From the NCBI RefSeq assembly GCF_900148495.1, contig NZ_FTRU01000008.1:1488001-1552000 (forward strand): 64,000 nt of DNA. The letters run 5' to 3'. The position numbers and the translations under genes are program-made. The DNA is from Negativibacillus massiliensis (lineage in GTDB: Bacteria > Bacillota > Clostridia > Oscillospirales > Ruminococcaceae). Below are positions 1 to 8,715 of the stretch, one piece after another. Numbering within the stretch: position 1 is the first letter of the stretch; each line of letters opens with the position of its first letter. The notes under the pieces were generated by a model that saw only the letters and a program-made list of their open reading frames with translations, was not told where the DNA came from and did no database searches.

Positions 1-1
1 C

Positions 2-184
2 CAACCAGTCAGCTATGATGCACGCCTAAAAAAAATCGTTCTGTTGCCCAAAGCACTCCAGTACAAAAATCGGGTAACCCATGACCTTGCCTGCTTTGAA
101 GAGGAATTGACACACGGCATTTCACCTGAAGATATGAAAGTTTTCTATCGCGTTGTGGAACAAATGCTGAATAATTTGTCCTGA
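2..184 (+). CDS. MarR-family transcriptional regulator, C-terminal fragment (cut by window edge)
   Basis: A reading frame is open from the left edge and ends at TGA 182-184, giving about 60 residues. The visible part starts in the wing region (YDARLKKIVLL, the usual D-x-R-x-K-K-x-x-L pattern of MarR wings). It continues into the two amphipathic C-terminal helices used for dimerisation (LTHGISPEDMKVFYRVVEQM). The N-terminal half with the recognition helix lies outside the window, so the gene is truncated only by the cut. It is followed after 161 bp by two ABC transporter genes, a very common order in Clostridia in which the MarR protein represses itself and the exporter. Three copies of a 12-bp inverted repeat in the gap are its likely sites. 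The family is fairly certain from the wing and context; the effector is unknown. Confidence 0.72.
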   Translation, partial: QPVSYDARLKKIVLLPKALQYKNRVTHDLACFEEELTHGISPEDMKVFYRVVEQMLNNLS

Positions 185-208
185 TAATGGACAAATTTGC
201 CTAATAAC

Positions 209-232
209 TTAGGAAGCTAATTAGGTTTCTAA
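209..232. promoter_or_regulatory. Tandem 12-bp dyads, candidate MarR operator
   Basis: Two abutting inverted repeats, TTAGGAAGCTAA (209-220) and TTAGGTTTCTAA (221-232), share the pattern TTAGG-NN-nCTAA. A possible -10 TATAAT lies just downstream at 246-251, so the second dyad would cover the -35 region of that promoter. The -35 itself is poor, so the promoter call is weak. Binding by the MarR protein encoded immediately upstream is inferred. Confidence 0.6.
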
Positions 233-315
233 TTAGAATTTTAAATATAATAAAATAATATCATCAAATGCCAATTGGGAATCTGAGAATTTTGCAGATT
301 GTGTTTTTCTAATAC

Positions 316-327
316 TTAGGTTCCTAA
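316..327. promoter_or_regulatory. Third 12-bp dyad, candidate MarR operator next to the ribosome binding site
   Basis: TTAGGTTCCTAA is the most symmetric of the three copies (TTAGG/CCTAA around TT). It ends 6 bp before the AGGAGG that serves the first ABC gene. The position fits a roadblock or second operator for the upstream MarR regulator. Confidence 0.55.
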
Positions 328-345
328 AATAGAGGAGGTTTTTTC

Positions 346-2076
346 ATGATAAAAAAACTGTTAAGGTCGGTACGAGAATATAAAACGGCTTCTCTGCTGA
401 CCCCGATTTTTGTAACCCTTGAGGTTATCATGGAGGTATTGATTCCATTCTTTATGTCCAGGATTATTGACATGGGACTGGAGCAAAACAATCTCTCCTA
501 TACCGTACGCCTTGGTGTTATCCTGATTATTACCGCTATCGCCTCGCTGTGCTTCGGTGCACTTTCCGGAAAATATGCAGCGACAGCTTCGGCAGGATTT
601 GCCAAGAATCTCCGTCACGACATGTTTCATCATGTTCAGGACTTTTCATTTTCCAACATTGATAAGTTCTCCCCTGCCAGCCTGGTTACACGACTGACCA
701 CCGATGTCACCAACGTTCAAAACGCTTATCAGATGGTCATTCGTGTCCTCATTCGCGGACCACTGATGCTGGTTTTCGCCCTGATCATGGCAATGGGCAT
801 CAACATGAAACTGTCGATGGTATTTTTCTTTGCGATCCCATTTTTGGGAATTGGACTGTTCTTCATTGCTATTAAAGCTCACCCTTACTTTGAAAGGGTA
901 TTTCGCACCTATGATGAATTAAACAATACCGTTCAGGAAAACCTGAGTGCAATCCGTGTTGTAAAAGCCTATGTCCGAGAAGATTTTGAGGATAAAAAAT
1001 TCTACAACATTTCAGACAAAGTATATCATCAATTCCGCACAGCAGAAAAAATTATCGCACTCAATGCTCCTTTGATGCAGTTTACCATGTATACTGCAAT
1101 TCTGCTGATCTCCTGGATGGCTGCCAAGATGATTGTGGGCAGCACCATGACAACCGGTCAGTTAATGAGCATGATCGTTTATGCCACCCAGATTCTTTCC
1201 AGCTTGATGATGCTCTCGATGGTATTTGTTATGATCATCATGGCAGAAAGCTCCGCAAACCGAATCGTCGAAGTTCTGGATGAAGAAAGCGATTTAAAAA
1301 ACCCTGCACATCCGCTCAACAGTGTTGCGGACGGCTCTATCGACTTCGATAATGTAAGCTTCAGCTACGTAAATGATCCGGACAAATCTGCACTGAAAGA
1401 TATTAACATCCATATCCATTCTGGTGAGACCATCGGCATCATCGGCGGAACTGGAAGCGCTAAAACCACACTGGTTCAGATGATTCCGCGTCTGTACGAC
1501 ACCACAACCGGTCAGGTTCGTGTCGGCGGCAAGGATGTTCGCGATTACGACATTGAAAGCCTGCGTGATCAGGTTTCGGTAGTTCTTCAGAAAAACGTTT
1601 TGTTCTCCGGCACCATCAAAGAAAACCTTCGCTGGGGTAATCCGAATGCTTCGGATGAAGAACTGGTTGCAGCCTGCAAGCTTGCTCAGGCAGACGAATT
1701 TGTACGCAGCTTCCCGGATGGATATGACACCTATATTGAACAGGGCGGAACCAACGTCTCCGGTGGTCAGAAACAACGTCTCTGTATCGCCCGCGCACTG
1801 TTAAAGAAACCAAAAATTCTGATTCTGGATGACTCCACCAGTGCCGTTGATACCAAGACAGATGCTTTGATTCGAAAAGCATTCCGTGAAGAAATTCCGG
1901 ATACCACTAAGATCATCATCGCGCAGCGTATTTCTTCCATCGAGGACGCTGACCGAGTTATCGTTCTGGATGACGGCCACATCGATGCGTTTGATACCCC
2001 ACAGCAGCTGCTGAAAACCAACAAAATCTACCAGGAAGTTTACCAGTCGCAGGTTAAGGGGGCAAAAGAAGAATGA
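346..2076 (+). CDS. Heterodimeric ABC exporter, subunit with degenerate ATPase site
   Basis: 576-residue half-transporter: six membrane helices in residues 1-300, then a nucleotide-binding domain. Walker A is GGTGSAKTT, with Ala where Gly precedes the Lys. The signature is VSGGQ and intact. Walker B ends in DD (ILILDDSTSAVD), so the catalytic Glu is Asp, and the H-loop His is replaced by Gln (IIIAQRIS). These are hallmarks of the degenerate-site partner in asymmetric exporters such as TM287/288 or BmrCD. The partner follows with a 4-bp overlap (ATGA), indicating translational coupling and a 1:1 heterodimer. An AGGAGG lies 9 bp before the ATG. Likely function is multidrug or lipid export in the cytoplasmic membrane under MarR control; the substrate cannot be read from the sequence. 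Confidence 0.92.
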   Translation: MIKKLLRSVREYKTASLLTPIFVTLEVIMEVLIPFFMSRIIDMGLEQNNLSYTVRLGVILIITAIASLCFGALSGKYAATASAGFAKNLRHDMFHHVQDFSFSNIDKFSPASLVTRLTTDVTNVQNAYQMVIRVLIRGPLMLVFALIMAMGINMKLSMVFFFAIPFLGIGLFFIAIKAHPYFERVFRTYDELNNTVQENLSAIRVVKAYVREDFEDKKFYNISDKVYHQFRTAEKIIALNAPLMQFTMYTAILLISWMAAKMIVGSTMTTGQLMSMIVYATQILSSLMMLSMVFVMIIMAESSANRIVEVLDEESDLKNPAHPLNSVADGSIDFDNVSFSYVNDPDKSALKDINIHIHSGETIGIIGGTGSAKTTLVQMIPRLYDTTTGQVRVGGKDVRDYDIESLRDQVSVVLQKNVLFSGTIKENLRWGNPNASDEELVAACKLAQADEFVRSFPDGYDTYIEQGGTNVSGGQKQRLCIARALLKKPKILILDDSTSAVDTKTDALIRKAFREEIPDTTKIIIAQRISSIEDADRVIVLDDGHIDAFDTPQQLLKTNKIYQEVYQSQVKGAKEE

Positions 2077-3953
2077 GAAACGAAAAACCAAATAAACCAA
2101 ACTACGGAAAAACAGCGCTTCGCCTGATGAAATATGTGGCAAGCACCTTTAAATTGCAGTTTTTGATCGTTGTAATCGCCATTATTATCAGTGCGATTGC
2201 CGGTATGGCAGGTCCTTTGTTCCTGCTGTTCTTGATCGATGACTTTATCACACCAATGATTGGTCAGCAGAATCCTGACTTTACTTCACTTGGATATGCT
2301 GTTGCTATTTTTGCAGTTATCTACTATGTTGGTGTTCTCTGCACCTATATCTATAACCGACTGATGGTTAATATCGGTCAGGGCGTGCTCAAACGTGTCC
2401 GTGACGAGATGTTTGTTCACATGCAGACTCTTCCAATCCGCTTTTTTGACACTCACCCTCATGGTGAAGTTATGAGTTTGTACACCAACGATACCGATAC
2501 CCTGCGTCAGATGATCAACCAGAGCATCCCGCAGACCTTTGCAGCACTGATCTCTGTCATTACTGTATTCATCGTCATGCTGACTCTGAGTGTCCACCTG
2601 ACACTGATTACCATTTTGATGGTGCTGGTCATGCTCGTTCTTACCAAAAAAATTGGCGGCAAGAGCGGAAAATACTTTATTGCCCAGCAGAATGACCTCA
2701 GTACTGTCAACGGTTACATTGAAGAAATGCTCAGCGGTCAGAAGGTCATCAAGGTATTCTGCCATGAGCAGCAGACCAAAGACGGGTTTGACGTATTAAA
2801 CGAAAAACTCTGTGAAAGCGCAACCGGCGCAAACAAATACGCAAACATCATGATGCCGATTATGGGCAACCTTGGCAACCTGCACTACGTTCTAACCGCT
2901 TTGATCGGAAGTCTTCTTGCCATTACCGGTATTGCGCCGCTGACACTGGGAACCATCGCAACCTTCCTGCAGATGACCCGAAGCTTCAACCAGCCATTCA
3001 GCCAGATCTCCCAGCAGTTTAACTCGATTGTTATGGCGCTTGCCGGCGCGGAACGTATCTTCCGCTTAATCGATGAGGAACCGGAAAAGGACGACGGCTA
3101 TGTTACCCTTGTCAATGCCGCATTTGACCATGACGGCAACCTTTATGAATGCAAAGAACGTACCGGAACCTGGGCATGGAAACATCCACATCATGATGGC
3201 ACCCTCACCTACACCCAGTTAAAAGGTGACGTTCGTTTCTACGATATGAGCTTTGGTTACGACGAAAACAAAATGGTTCTGCATGACCTTACACTGTACG
3301 CAAAACCAGGTCAGAAGATCGCTTTCGTTGGTTCAACTGGTGCAGGTAAAACAACCATCACCAACCTGATCAACCGATTCTACGACGTTCAGGATGGCAA
3401 AATCCGCTACGATGGAATCAACATCAACAAGATCAAAAAAGCGGACCTGCGCCGAAGCCTCGGCATCGTTTTGCAGGATACTCACCTGTTTACCGGAACT
3501 ATCATGGAAAATATCCGCTATGGTAATCTGGATGCAACCGACGAAGAGGTTTATGCGGCTGCAAAACTGGCAAATGCTGACCAGTTTATCAGACGTCTCC
3601 CGGATGGCTACAACACCGTTATCACCGGAGATGGCGGAGAACTTTCACAAGGTCAGTGCCAGTTGCTTTCCATCACAAGAGCCGCTGTTGCCGATCCTCC
3701 GGTACTCATTCTGGACGAAGCTACTTCCAGCATTGATACCCGTACCGAAGCAATCGTTCAGCGCGGTATGGATGCATTGATGTACGGACGTACCGTATTT
3801 GTCATTGCACACCGTCTGTCCACCATCCGAAATTCCAACGCAATCATGGTTCTGGAGCACGGACGCATTATCGAACGAGGCGACCACGAAGAACTGCTCG
3901 CCAAAAAAGGCACCTATTATCAGCTTTATACCGGTGCTCTCGAACTTTCCTAA
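2073..3953 (+). CDS. Heterodimeric ABC exporter, subunit with catalytic ATPase residues
   Basis: 626-residue half-transporter with an N-terminal six-helix membrane domain and a C-terminal ATPase. Walker A is GSTGAGKTT, Walker B ILILDEATSSID with the catalytic Glu, and the H-loop His is present (VIAHRLST). The signature is LSQGQ rather than LSGGQ. Combined with the preceding subunit this gives one canonical site (this Walker A/B plus the partner's VSGGQ) and one degenerate site. Between membrane and ATPase domains there is an insert of about 45 residues (roughly 335-380, with the WAWKHPHHDG stretch) that is common in clostridial members. It overlaps the upstream gene by 4 bp and is followed by a strong terminator, so the operon ends here. 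Confidence 0.92.
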   Translation: MRNEKPNKPNYGKTALRLMKYVASTFKLQFLIVVIAIIISAIAGMAGPLFLLFLIDDFITPMIGQQNPDFTSLGYAVAIFAVIYYVGVLCTYIYNRLMVNIGQGVLKRVRDEMFVHMQTLPIRFFDTHPHGEVMSLYTNDTDTLRQMINQSIPQTFAALISVITVFIVMLTLSVHLTLITILMVLVMLVLTKKIGGKSGKYFIAQQNDLSTVNGYIEEMLSGQKVIKVFCHEQQTKDGFDVLNEKLCESATGANKYANIMMPIMGNLGNLHYVLTALIGSLLAITGIAPLTLGTIATFLQMTRSFNQPFSQISQQFNSIVMALAGAERIFRLIDEEPEKDDGYVTLVNAAFDHDGNLYECKERTGTWAWKHPHHDGTLTYTQLKGDVRFYDMSFGYDENKMVLHDLTLYAKPGQKIAFVGSTGAGKTTITNLINRFYDVQDGKIRYDGININKIKKADLRRSLGIVLQDTHLFTGTIMENIRYGNLDATDEEVYAAAKLANADQFIRRLPDGYNTVITGDGGELSQGQCQLLSITRAAVADPPVLILDEATSSIDTRTEAIVQRGMDALMYGRTVFVIAHRLSTIRNSNAIMVLEHGRIIERGDHEELLAKKGTYYQLYTGALELS

Positions 3954-3969
3954 TGATATCCGAACAAAG

Positions 3970-3997
3970 AAAAAGGACTCCATACGGAGTCCTTTTT
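3970..3997 (+). terminator. Intrinsic terminator between convergent genes
   Basis: A 12-bp stem AAAAAGGACTCC / GGAGTCCTTTTT with an ATAC loop lies 16 bp after the ABC stop codon and 16 bp before the end of the convergent phosphoribosyltransferase gene. The A-run and T-run on both sides make it usable in both directions. Confidence 0.88.
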
Positions 3998-4012
3998 CTT
4001 TATCTTATTATA

Positions 4013-4549
4013 TTATTCGTGAATCAATGGAAGCGGTGCCAGGAAGATGATATCATCACGTTTTGATGCATCACCCTCTGCCAGAACTGCTGCTTTGCCT
4101 GCTACAATGCCGCCGGCTTTTTCGGTCAGCTTTTCCAGTGCACGCAGAGACTCGCCTGTGCTGATAACGTCGTCAACCAGCAGTACACGTTTTCCCTTCA
4201 GGTACTCCATATCCTCGCCGGAAAGATAGAGCTTCTGCAAACCTGCAGTTGTGATCGACTGAACGTCAACCTCAACGGCATTTTTCATATACAGCTTCTT
4301 GCTCTTTCTTGCCAGGATATAGCGTTTTCCGCTCTGACGGGACATCTCATAGGCAAGCGGAATACCCTTTGACTCCGCTGTCAGAAGAACATCATGTTCC
4401 GGCAGTTTCTTTAACAGCTCAGTTGCACAGGCAATGGTCAGTTCTACATCAGAGAACATAACAAATCCTGCAATCGACACACCATTTCCCAGCGGACAAA
4501 CCGGAAGGTCACGCTCCAGTCCCGCTACCTGCAAACGATAAGTATCCAT
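4013..4549 (-). CDS. Phosphoribosyltransferase, adenine/xanthine type
   Basis: 178 residues from the chosen ATG at 4549, which lies 9 bp after AAAGG. An ATG at 4558 abuts that ribosome binding site and is less likely. The PRPP-binding signature VLLVDDVISTGES, two acidic residues followed by a Thr-Gly loop, is near residue 125 as in type I phosphoribosyltransferases. An upstream segment ESKGIPLAYEMSRQSGKRY corresponds to the conserved PPi loop and the hood region of adenine/xanthine enzymes. The reaction would be base + PRPP to nucleoside monophosphate + PPi in purine salvage. It is longer at the N-terminus than E. coli Apt and I cannot tell the base preference from sequence. It is followed by the bidirectional terminator at 3970-3997. 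Confidence 0.82.
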   Translation of the reverse strand: MDTYRLQVAGLERDLPVCPLGNGVSIAGFVMFSDVELTIACATELLKKLPEHDVLLTAESKGIPLAYEMSRQSGKRYILARKSKKLYMKNAVEVDVQSITTAGLQKLYLSGEDMEYLKGKRVLLVDDVISTGESLRALEKLTEKAGGIVAGKAAVLAEGDASKRDDIIFLAPLPLIHE

Positions 4550-4591
4550 CTGTGTCATCCTTTCTTTTTTGGCAGTTATCTGTGTTAAAAC

Positions 4592-4930
4592 TTATACCTG
4601 CCAGTTGAGTTCTTTTCCGCCCAGTACATGGAAATGGATGTGTGGTACGGTCTGACCTGCATCTGCTCCGCAGTTGGAAATCACACGATAACCGTTTGTG
4701 AGTCCTGCTTCTTTTGCGATCTCACCGATTTTCTGGAAAATGTAGGCAATCACTGCGCTGTTTTCCTCATTGACCATGTCAACGCTCTGGATGTGTTCTT
4801 TTGGGATTACCAGAAAATGTACCGGAGCAATTGGGGAAATGTCATAGAATGCGAGGATCTTATCGTCCTCGTACAGTTTTTTGGATGGGATCTCTCCCGC
4901 TGCAATTTTGCAGAATAAACAATCGGACAT
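4592..4930 (-). CDS. hinT: HIT-family nucleotide-binding protein (HinT)
   Basis: 112 residues. The histidine triad His-x-His-x-His is seen in VPHIHFHVLGG near the C-terminus, and the N-terminal CLFCKIAAGEIPS is typical of bacterial HinT, where the two Cys come from an ancestral zinc site. These proteins hydrolyse adenosine 5'-phosphoramidates and acyl-adenylates in the cytoplasm. The start at 4930 is set by GGGAGG 7 bp upstream. It lies between alaS and the phosphoribosyltransferase on the same strand with short gaps. A role in clearing aminoacyl-adenylate side products next to alaS is plausible but inferred. Confidence 0.92.
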   Translation of the reverse strand: MSDCLFCKIAAGEIPSKKLYEDDKILAFYDISPIAPVHFLVIPKEHIQSVDMVNEENSAVIAYIFQKIGEIAKEAGLTNGYRVISNCGADAGQTVPHIHFHVLGGKELNWQV

Positions 4931-4975
4931 CAAAATACCTCCCTTGATTTTTTATTGAAAAGATGAAAATAGCCG

Positions 4976-5005
4976 CCCCTGCCGGCTGGTCACAGTCGAC
5001 AGGGG
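4976..5005 (-). terminator. Weak hairpin after alaS
   Basis: CCCCTG (4976-4981) pairs with CAGGGG (5000-5005) just beyond the alaS stop codon. The following T-run on the minus strand is interrupted, so it may act as a partial terminator or mRNA 3' end before hinT. Confidence 0.35.
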
Positions 5006-5021
5006 GAACTTATTTACTCTC

Positions 5022-7649
5022 TTATTTTAACATTCCTTCGAGCATACCTGCAACACCGGACAGAACTTCTTCTGCTTTGCTCAGATCTGCTACACCGCCC
5101 ATTGCGCTGTCAGGACGGCCGCCGCCTTTTCCTCCCAGCTGTGCAGTGATCTCTTTAATGAGCTTACCTGCATGAGCGCCTGCTTTAACTGCATCAGCGC
5201 CGCAGACTGCCAGTACGCTTGCTTTACCTTCGTTGGATGCTGCAAAAACAGCTACTACGTCTGGAGCATCTGCTTTCACCTGATCACCCAGAGTTCTCAG
5301 GCTGTCAGAAGCAGTATCCTTGAGGACTGCATGGATGTATCTGATACCTTTTACGGTAACGGTGTTTTCAAACAGCTCTTTGATCTTGCCATTTGCAAGC
5401 TGTGCCTGCAGGGACTCGATCTCTCTTGCCTGAGCTTTGAGCTCTTTTGCAACGGACTGTGCTTTTGCAACGACCTCTGCCTGACCTGCTGCTTTAAATT
5501 CGGAAGCAACTGCACCAATTACACTTTCTGCGTTGTCCAGCAGTTCCAGTACGCCCATACCGGTAGCAGCTTCGATACGTCTTACGCCAGCTGCAACCGA
5601 GGACTCGGAGATAATCTTGAATACACCGATCTCAGCAGTGTCATGAACATGAGTACCACCGCAGAACTCAACCGAGTCACCCATGGTGCAGACTCTTACG
5701 ATATCTCCGTATTTTTCACCGAACAGAGCCATTGCGCCCTTATCTTTTGCCTGTGCAATTGGAAGTTCTTCCACAACAACTGGATGACCTTCGAGGATCA
5801 TCTTGTTGACCAGAGCCTGTGTCTTTGCAATCTCCTCAGCAGTCATAGCAGAGAAATGGCTGAAGTCGAAACGGCAGCGATGCTCATCGTAGTAAGAACC
5901 TGCCTGATGAACGTGGGTACCCAGTACCTGACGCAGAGCCAGCTGGAGCAGATGACATACCGAGTGGTTGGACATGATGCGGCGACGGCGCTGTGCATCT
6001 ACCTGTGCAGTAACAGTGTCAGCGGTATTGAAGCTGCCCTTTGTTACAGTACCGATATGCATGAAGTGACCTTCGTGGTCTTTCTTGGTATCCTCAACGG
6101 TGAATACATTGTCGCCGTTTACAATCACGCCGGTATCTCCAACCTGACCACCGGATTCGCCGTAGAAGGAGGTCTTGTTGAGAATCAGAGTTGCACCCTG
6201 ACCTTCTTCAACGCTGTCTGCGATGTTGCCGTCACGGACAATTGCCAGAACGGAAGCTTCCTGAGTCAGAGTCTGATAGCCGGTAAATTCGGTTGCATCC
6301 AGAGCAGTCAGGTCGATGGAATCGGTGCTCCATCCGCTGACATCTTTTCTTGCTTCTCTTGCACGAACACGCTGTTCATTCATCAGACGGGTGAACTCTT
6401 CTTCATCGATGGTGATGTTCTGTTCGCCCAGAATTTCGCGGGTCAGATCGATTGGGAAGCCGAAGGTATCGTACAGACGGAATGCATCCTCACCGGAGAG
6501 AACGCCGCCCTTACCATCAAAGGAAGCAATCAGCTGCTGGAGCTGTTCCATGCCCTGGTCGATGGTCTTCTGGAAACGTTCTTCCTCTGCTTTGATAACC
6601 TTTACGATGTAATCTTCGTTTTCACGCAGTTCCGGATATGCACCTTCGTTTTCCTGGATAACAGTTCTTGCTACTTCATGCAGGAAGGTGCCCTCGATAC
6701 CGAGCAGTCTGCCATGACGTGCAGCACGGCGGAGCAGTCTTCTCAGAACGTATCCTCTGCCTTCGTTGGAAGGAAGAACACCATCGCCGATCATGAAGGT
6801 GGTAGAACGGATGTGGTCGGTGATAACACGCAGGGAAATATCTGCTTTTGGATCTTTCTTATAAGTAACATTTGCAATGCGGCAGATGTGCTGCATAATA
6901 TTCTGTACTGTATCTACCTCGAACAGGTTGCCGACATTCTGCATAACGCAAGCCAGACGTTCCAGACCCATACCGGTATCGATGTTTGGTTTTGGCATAC
7001 GTTCATAATGACCGTTGCCATCCGAGTCAAACTGGGAGAATACCAGGTTCCAGATTTCCATGAAACGGTCGCAGTCGCAGCCAACCTTACATTCCGGTCT
7101 GCCGCAGCCAACGCCTTCGCCGCGGTCGAAGTAGATCTCCGAACAAGGACCGCAAGGACCGGAACCATGTTCCCAGAAGTTATCCTCTTTGCCGAAACGA
7201 ACGATACGTTCTGGAGGAATACCAACCTTTTCAGTCCAGATCTGTGCTGCTTCATCGTCCTCTTCATAAACAGAGATCCACAGTTTGTCTGCCGGAATTT
7301 CCAGAACCTGAGTCAAAAATTCCCATGCCCATGCAGTTGCTTCTACTTTGAAGTAATCGCCGAACGAGAAGTTGCCCAGCATCTCAAAGTAGGTGCCGTG
7401 ACGGTCATCATGGCCAACGCTGTCGATATCCGGAGTACGGATACATTTCTGGCAGGTGGTAACACGATGGTTCGGAGGAGTCTCCAGACCCAGGAAGTAT
7501 TTTTTCAGTGGAGCCATACCGGAGTTAATCAGCAGAAGGCTCTTGTCGTTCTTTGGAACAAGAGATGCACTTGGCATACGGGTATGACCTTTGCTCTCGA
7601 AGAAGGATAAGAACTGTTCGCGCAGTTCGTTAAGTCCTGTCCATTTCAT
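5022..7649 (-). CDS. alaS: Alanyl-tRNA synthetase
   Basis: 875 residues, the normal full length. It begins MKWTGLNELREQFLSFFESK, the classical AlaS N-terminus. An in-frame ATG at 7658 gives three extra residues but sits only 2 bp from GGAG, so 7649 is preferred; the frame stays open further upstream into the T-box leader. Class II motifs are seen in the first 250 residues (INSGMAPLK; FEMLGNFSFGDYFK). The editing domain zinc motif is present as SNHSVCHLL plus FCGGTH further down. The C-Ala oligomerisation domain ends in a Gly-rich segment GGKGGGRPDSAMGG. It charges tRNA-Ala and clears Ser/Gly mischarged tRNA in the cytoplasm. Expression is governed by the T-box leader immediately upstream. Confidence 0.97.
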   Translation of the reverse strand: MKWTGLNELREQFLSFFESKGHTRMPSASLVPKNDKSLLLINSGMAPLKKYFLGLETPPNHRVTTCQKCIRTPDIDSVGHDDRHGTYFEMLGNFSFGDYFKVEATAWAWEFLTQVLEIPADKLWISVYEEDDEAAQIWTEKVGIPPERIVRFGKEDNFWEHGSGPCGPCSEIYFDRGEGVGCGRPECKVGCDCDRFMEIWNLVFSQFDSDGNGHYERMPKPNIDTGMGLERLACVMQNVGNLFEVDTVQNIMQHICRIANVTYKKDPKADISLRVITDHIRSTTFMIGDGVLPSNEGRGYVLRRLLRRAARHGRLLGIEGTFLHEVARTVIQENEGAYPELRENEDYIVKVIKAEEERFQKTIDQGMEQLQQLIASFDGKGGVLSGEDAFRLYDTFGFPIDLTREILGEQNITIDEEEFTRLMNEQRVRAREARKDVSGWSTDSIDLTALDATEFTGYQTLTQEASVLAIVRDGNIADSVEEGQGATLILNKTSFYGESGGQVGDTGVIVNGDNVFTVEDTKKDHEGHFMHIGTVTKGSFNTADTVTAQVDAQRRRRIMSNHSVCHLLQLALRQVLGTHVHQAGSYYDEHRCRFDFSHFSAMTAEEIAKTQALVNKMILEGHPVVVEELPIAQAKDKGAMALFGEKYGDIVRVCTMGDSVEFCGGTHVHDTAEIGVFKIISESSVAAGVRRIEAATGMGVLELLDNAESVIGAVASEFKAAGQAEVVAKAQSVAKELKAQAREIESLQAQLANGKIKELFENTVTVKGIRYIHAVLKDTASDSLRTLGDQVKADAPDVVAVFAASNEGKASVLAVCGADAVKAGAHAGKLIKEITAQLGGKGGGRPDSAMGGVADLSKAEEVLSGVAGMLEGMLK

Positions 7650-7740
7650 CAGTTTCATTTCTCCTTTAACTTTTAACTTTAAACAGATTCCGCAAGGCAG
7701 AGTGGAAATAACACTGGATTTTACCCCCAGAAAAACATAA

Positions 7741-7975
7741 AACCCCCGTCCCAATTGGGACGAGGGTTCAAAACTCCCGTGGTACCACCCAAATTGCAGA
7801 AGGATATAAATATCCCCTGCCTCTTTGTCTTTCCGTTAACGCCGGAATCACGTGCAGCTCCTCGCCGCCGGCTCCAAGATGGCACTCCTGCTTTGATCGG
7901 CAAAACCTTTCAGCCTGTGGGTTTCTCTCTGTCAGCCGTTTTGGGTCAGGATTCTTCTTTTCTCCGCCTTTTTCC
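7741..7975 (-). ncRNA. T-box leader controlling alaS
   Basis: Read on the minus strand, the leader carries the conserved T-box GGGTGGTACCACGGGAG (7774-7790). It is followed by a terminator hairpin with stem CCCTCGTCCC (7741-7768) and T-rich tail. Upstream are the Stem I landmarks CAGAGAGAAAC (7921-7932) and GCTGAAAGG (7906-7914). A candidate alanine specifier GCC followed by A lies at 7881-7883 in the expected descending side of Stem I. Uncharged tRNA-Ala would pair with the specifier and the T-box bulge and favour the antiterminator. The RNA starts about 7976 from the promoter at 7983-8011. The T-box itself is unmistakable; the specifier assignment is tentative. Confidence 0.93.
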
Positions 7976-7982
7976 GTTTCAA

Positions 7983-8011
7983 ATTATATCCTTCCCCCAG
8001 CTTCTTGTCAA
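7983..8011 (-). promoter_or_regulatory. Consensus sigma-A promoter of the alaS T-box transcript
   Basis: On the minus strand TTGACA (8011-8006), a 17-bp spacer and TATAAT (7988-7983) match the consensus exactly. It lies directly after the spoIIR stop codon, so alaS has its own housekeeping promoter. Confidence 0.92.
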
Positions 8012-8020
8012 GAGCAGCGC

Positions 8021-8683
8021 CTAATTTTCCCTGATAGAATAAGCCCACTCAAGCAAGGCAAACCTCGGCTCATACTGCGGACGGGATTTTAACACCCGAA
8101 GTTCTTCATCGGAAAATCCCAAATCATCCAGCGGTTCCCCAAACGCTACCGGCAAACACATCTGTGGAAAAAGCACACACCACCAGTTGTGCCCCTTTCC
8201 TTCTCCAATAGTAAATCGTACTGCATGATATTCCCCTGCCGGCATGGTAAATCCTTCGTATTCTCTGGTGTCAAAATACATTTTGGTCACACAAGCAGTC
8301 ACTTTTTGTTCGCTTCCATTTTTCAAAAGCTCATCCTGGGCAGCAGCTACCAGCTTGTCCAGCATCTGTTCTGCCTGAGCACTTACCGACTCCAGATCCT
8401 CACAGCCAGAACCAAGCCCCAGCTGATGTGCTTCCTGCAAAATGCGGTCCCGCACCTTTAATTTTAGCTGCTGATCTTCTTGGGTATCAGAATTTGCAAG
8501 GATATGTAAGCGCAAAACACCATCGTAAAGTTCCCTGCATCCCTTTGCAAAGACAACCTGATCTGCAAGCGTCACTGCCAGTAAAATTGCCAGAAAAACT
8601 GCTGCAAACACCGCAAAAAAGTTTTTCTCCAGCACGTCTGACATCTTATAAATAAACCTTAAGTTTTGTTCTGTTTTTCTCAT
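8021..8683 (-). CDS. spoIIR: Stage II sporulation protein R
   Basis: 220 residues. One N-terminal hydrophobic segment (about residues 24-44, FFAVFAAVFLAILLAVTL) is followed by the SpoIIR core. Family landmarks are LRLHILANSDTQEDQ and the C-terminal PAGEYHAVRFTIGEGKGHNW followed by WCVLFPQMC. In Bacillus it is made in the forespore under sigma-F, exported across the forespore membrane, and triggers SpoIIGA to process pro-sigma-E in the mother cell. The ATG at 8683 has GGAGGG 6 bp upstream. A sigma-F-like promoter is visible at 8716-8743. The gene indicates a sporulating lineage. It stands upstream of alaS on the same strand but is probably a separate unit. Confidence 0.95.
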   Translation of the reverse strand: MRKTEQNLRFIYKMSDVLEKNFFAVFAAVFLAILLAVTLADQVVFAKGCRELYDGVLRLHILANSDTQEDQQLKLKVRDRILQEAHQLGLGSGCEDLESVSAQAEQMLDKLVAAAQDELLKNGSEQKVTACVTKMYFDTREYEGFTMPAGEYHAVRFTIGEGKGHNWWCVLFPQMCLPVAFGEPLDDLGFSDEELRVLKSRPQYEPRFALLEWAYSIREN

Positions 8684-8715
8684 CGAAATCCCTCCGTCAT
8701 CTTGTTGATATCAAA

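Noticed and set aside
2-184. MarR fragment as a pseudogene
   Set aside because: The frame is simply cut by the window edge and ends normally.
5172-7610. An 812-codon open frame on the plus strand opposite alaS
   Set aside because: It is the mirror of alaS codon bias. The product is Cys/Phe-rich with no motif, no ribosome binding site of note, and alaS is beyond doubt on the other strand.
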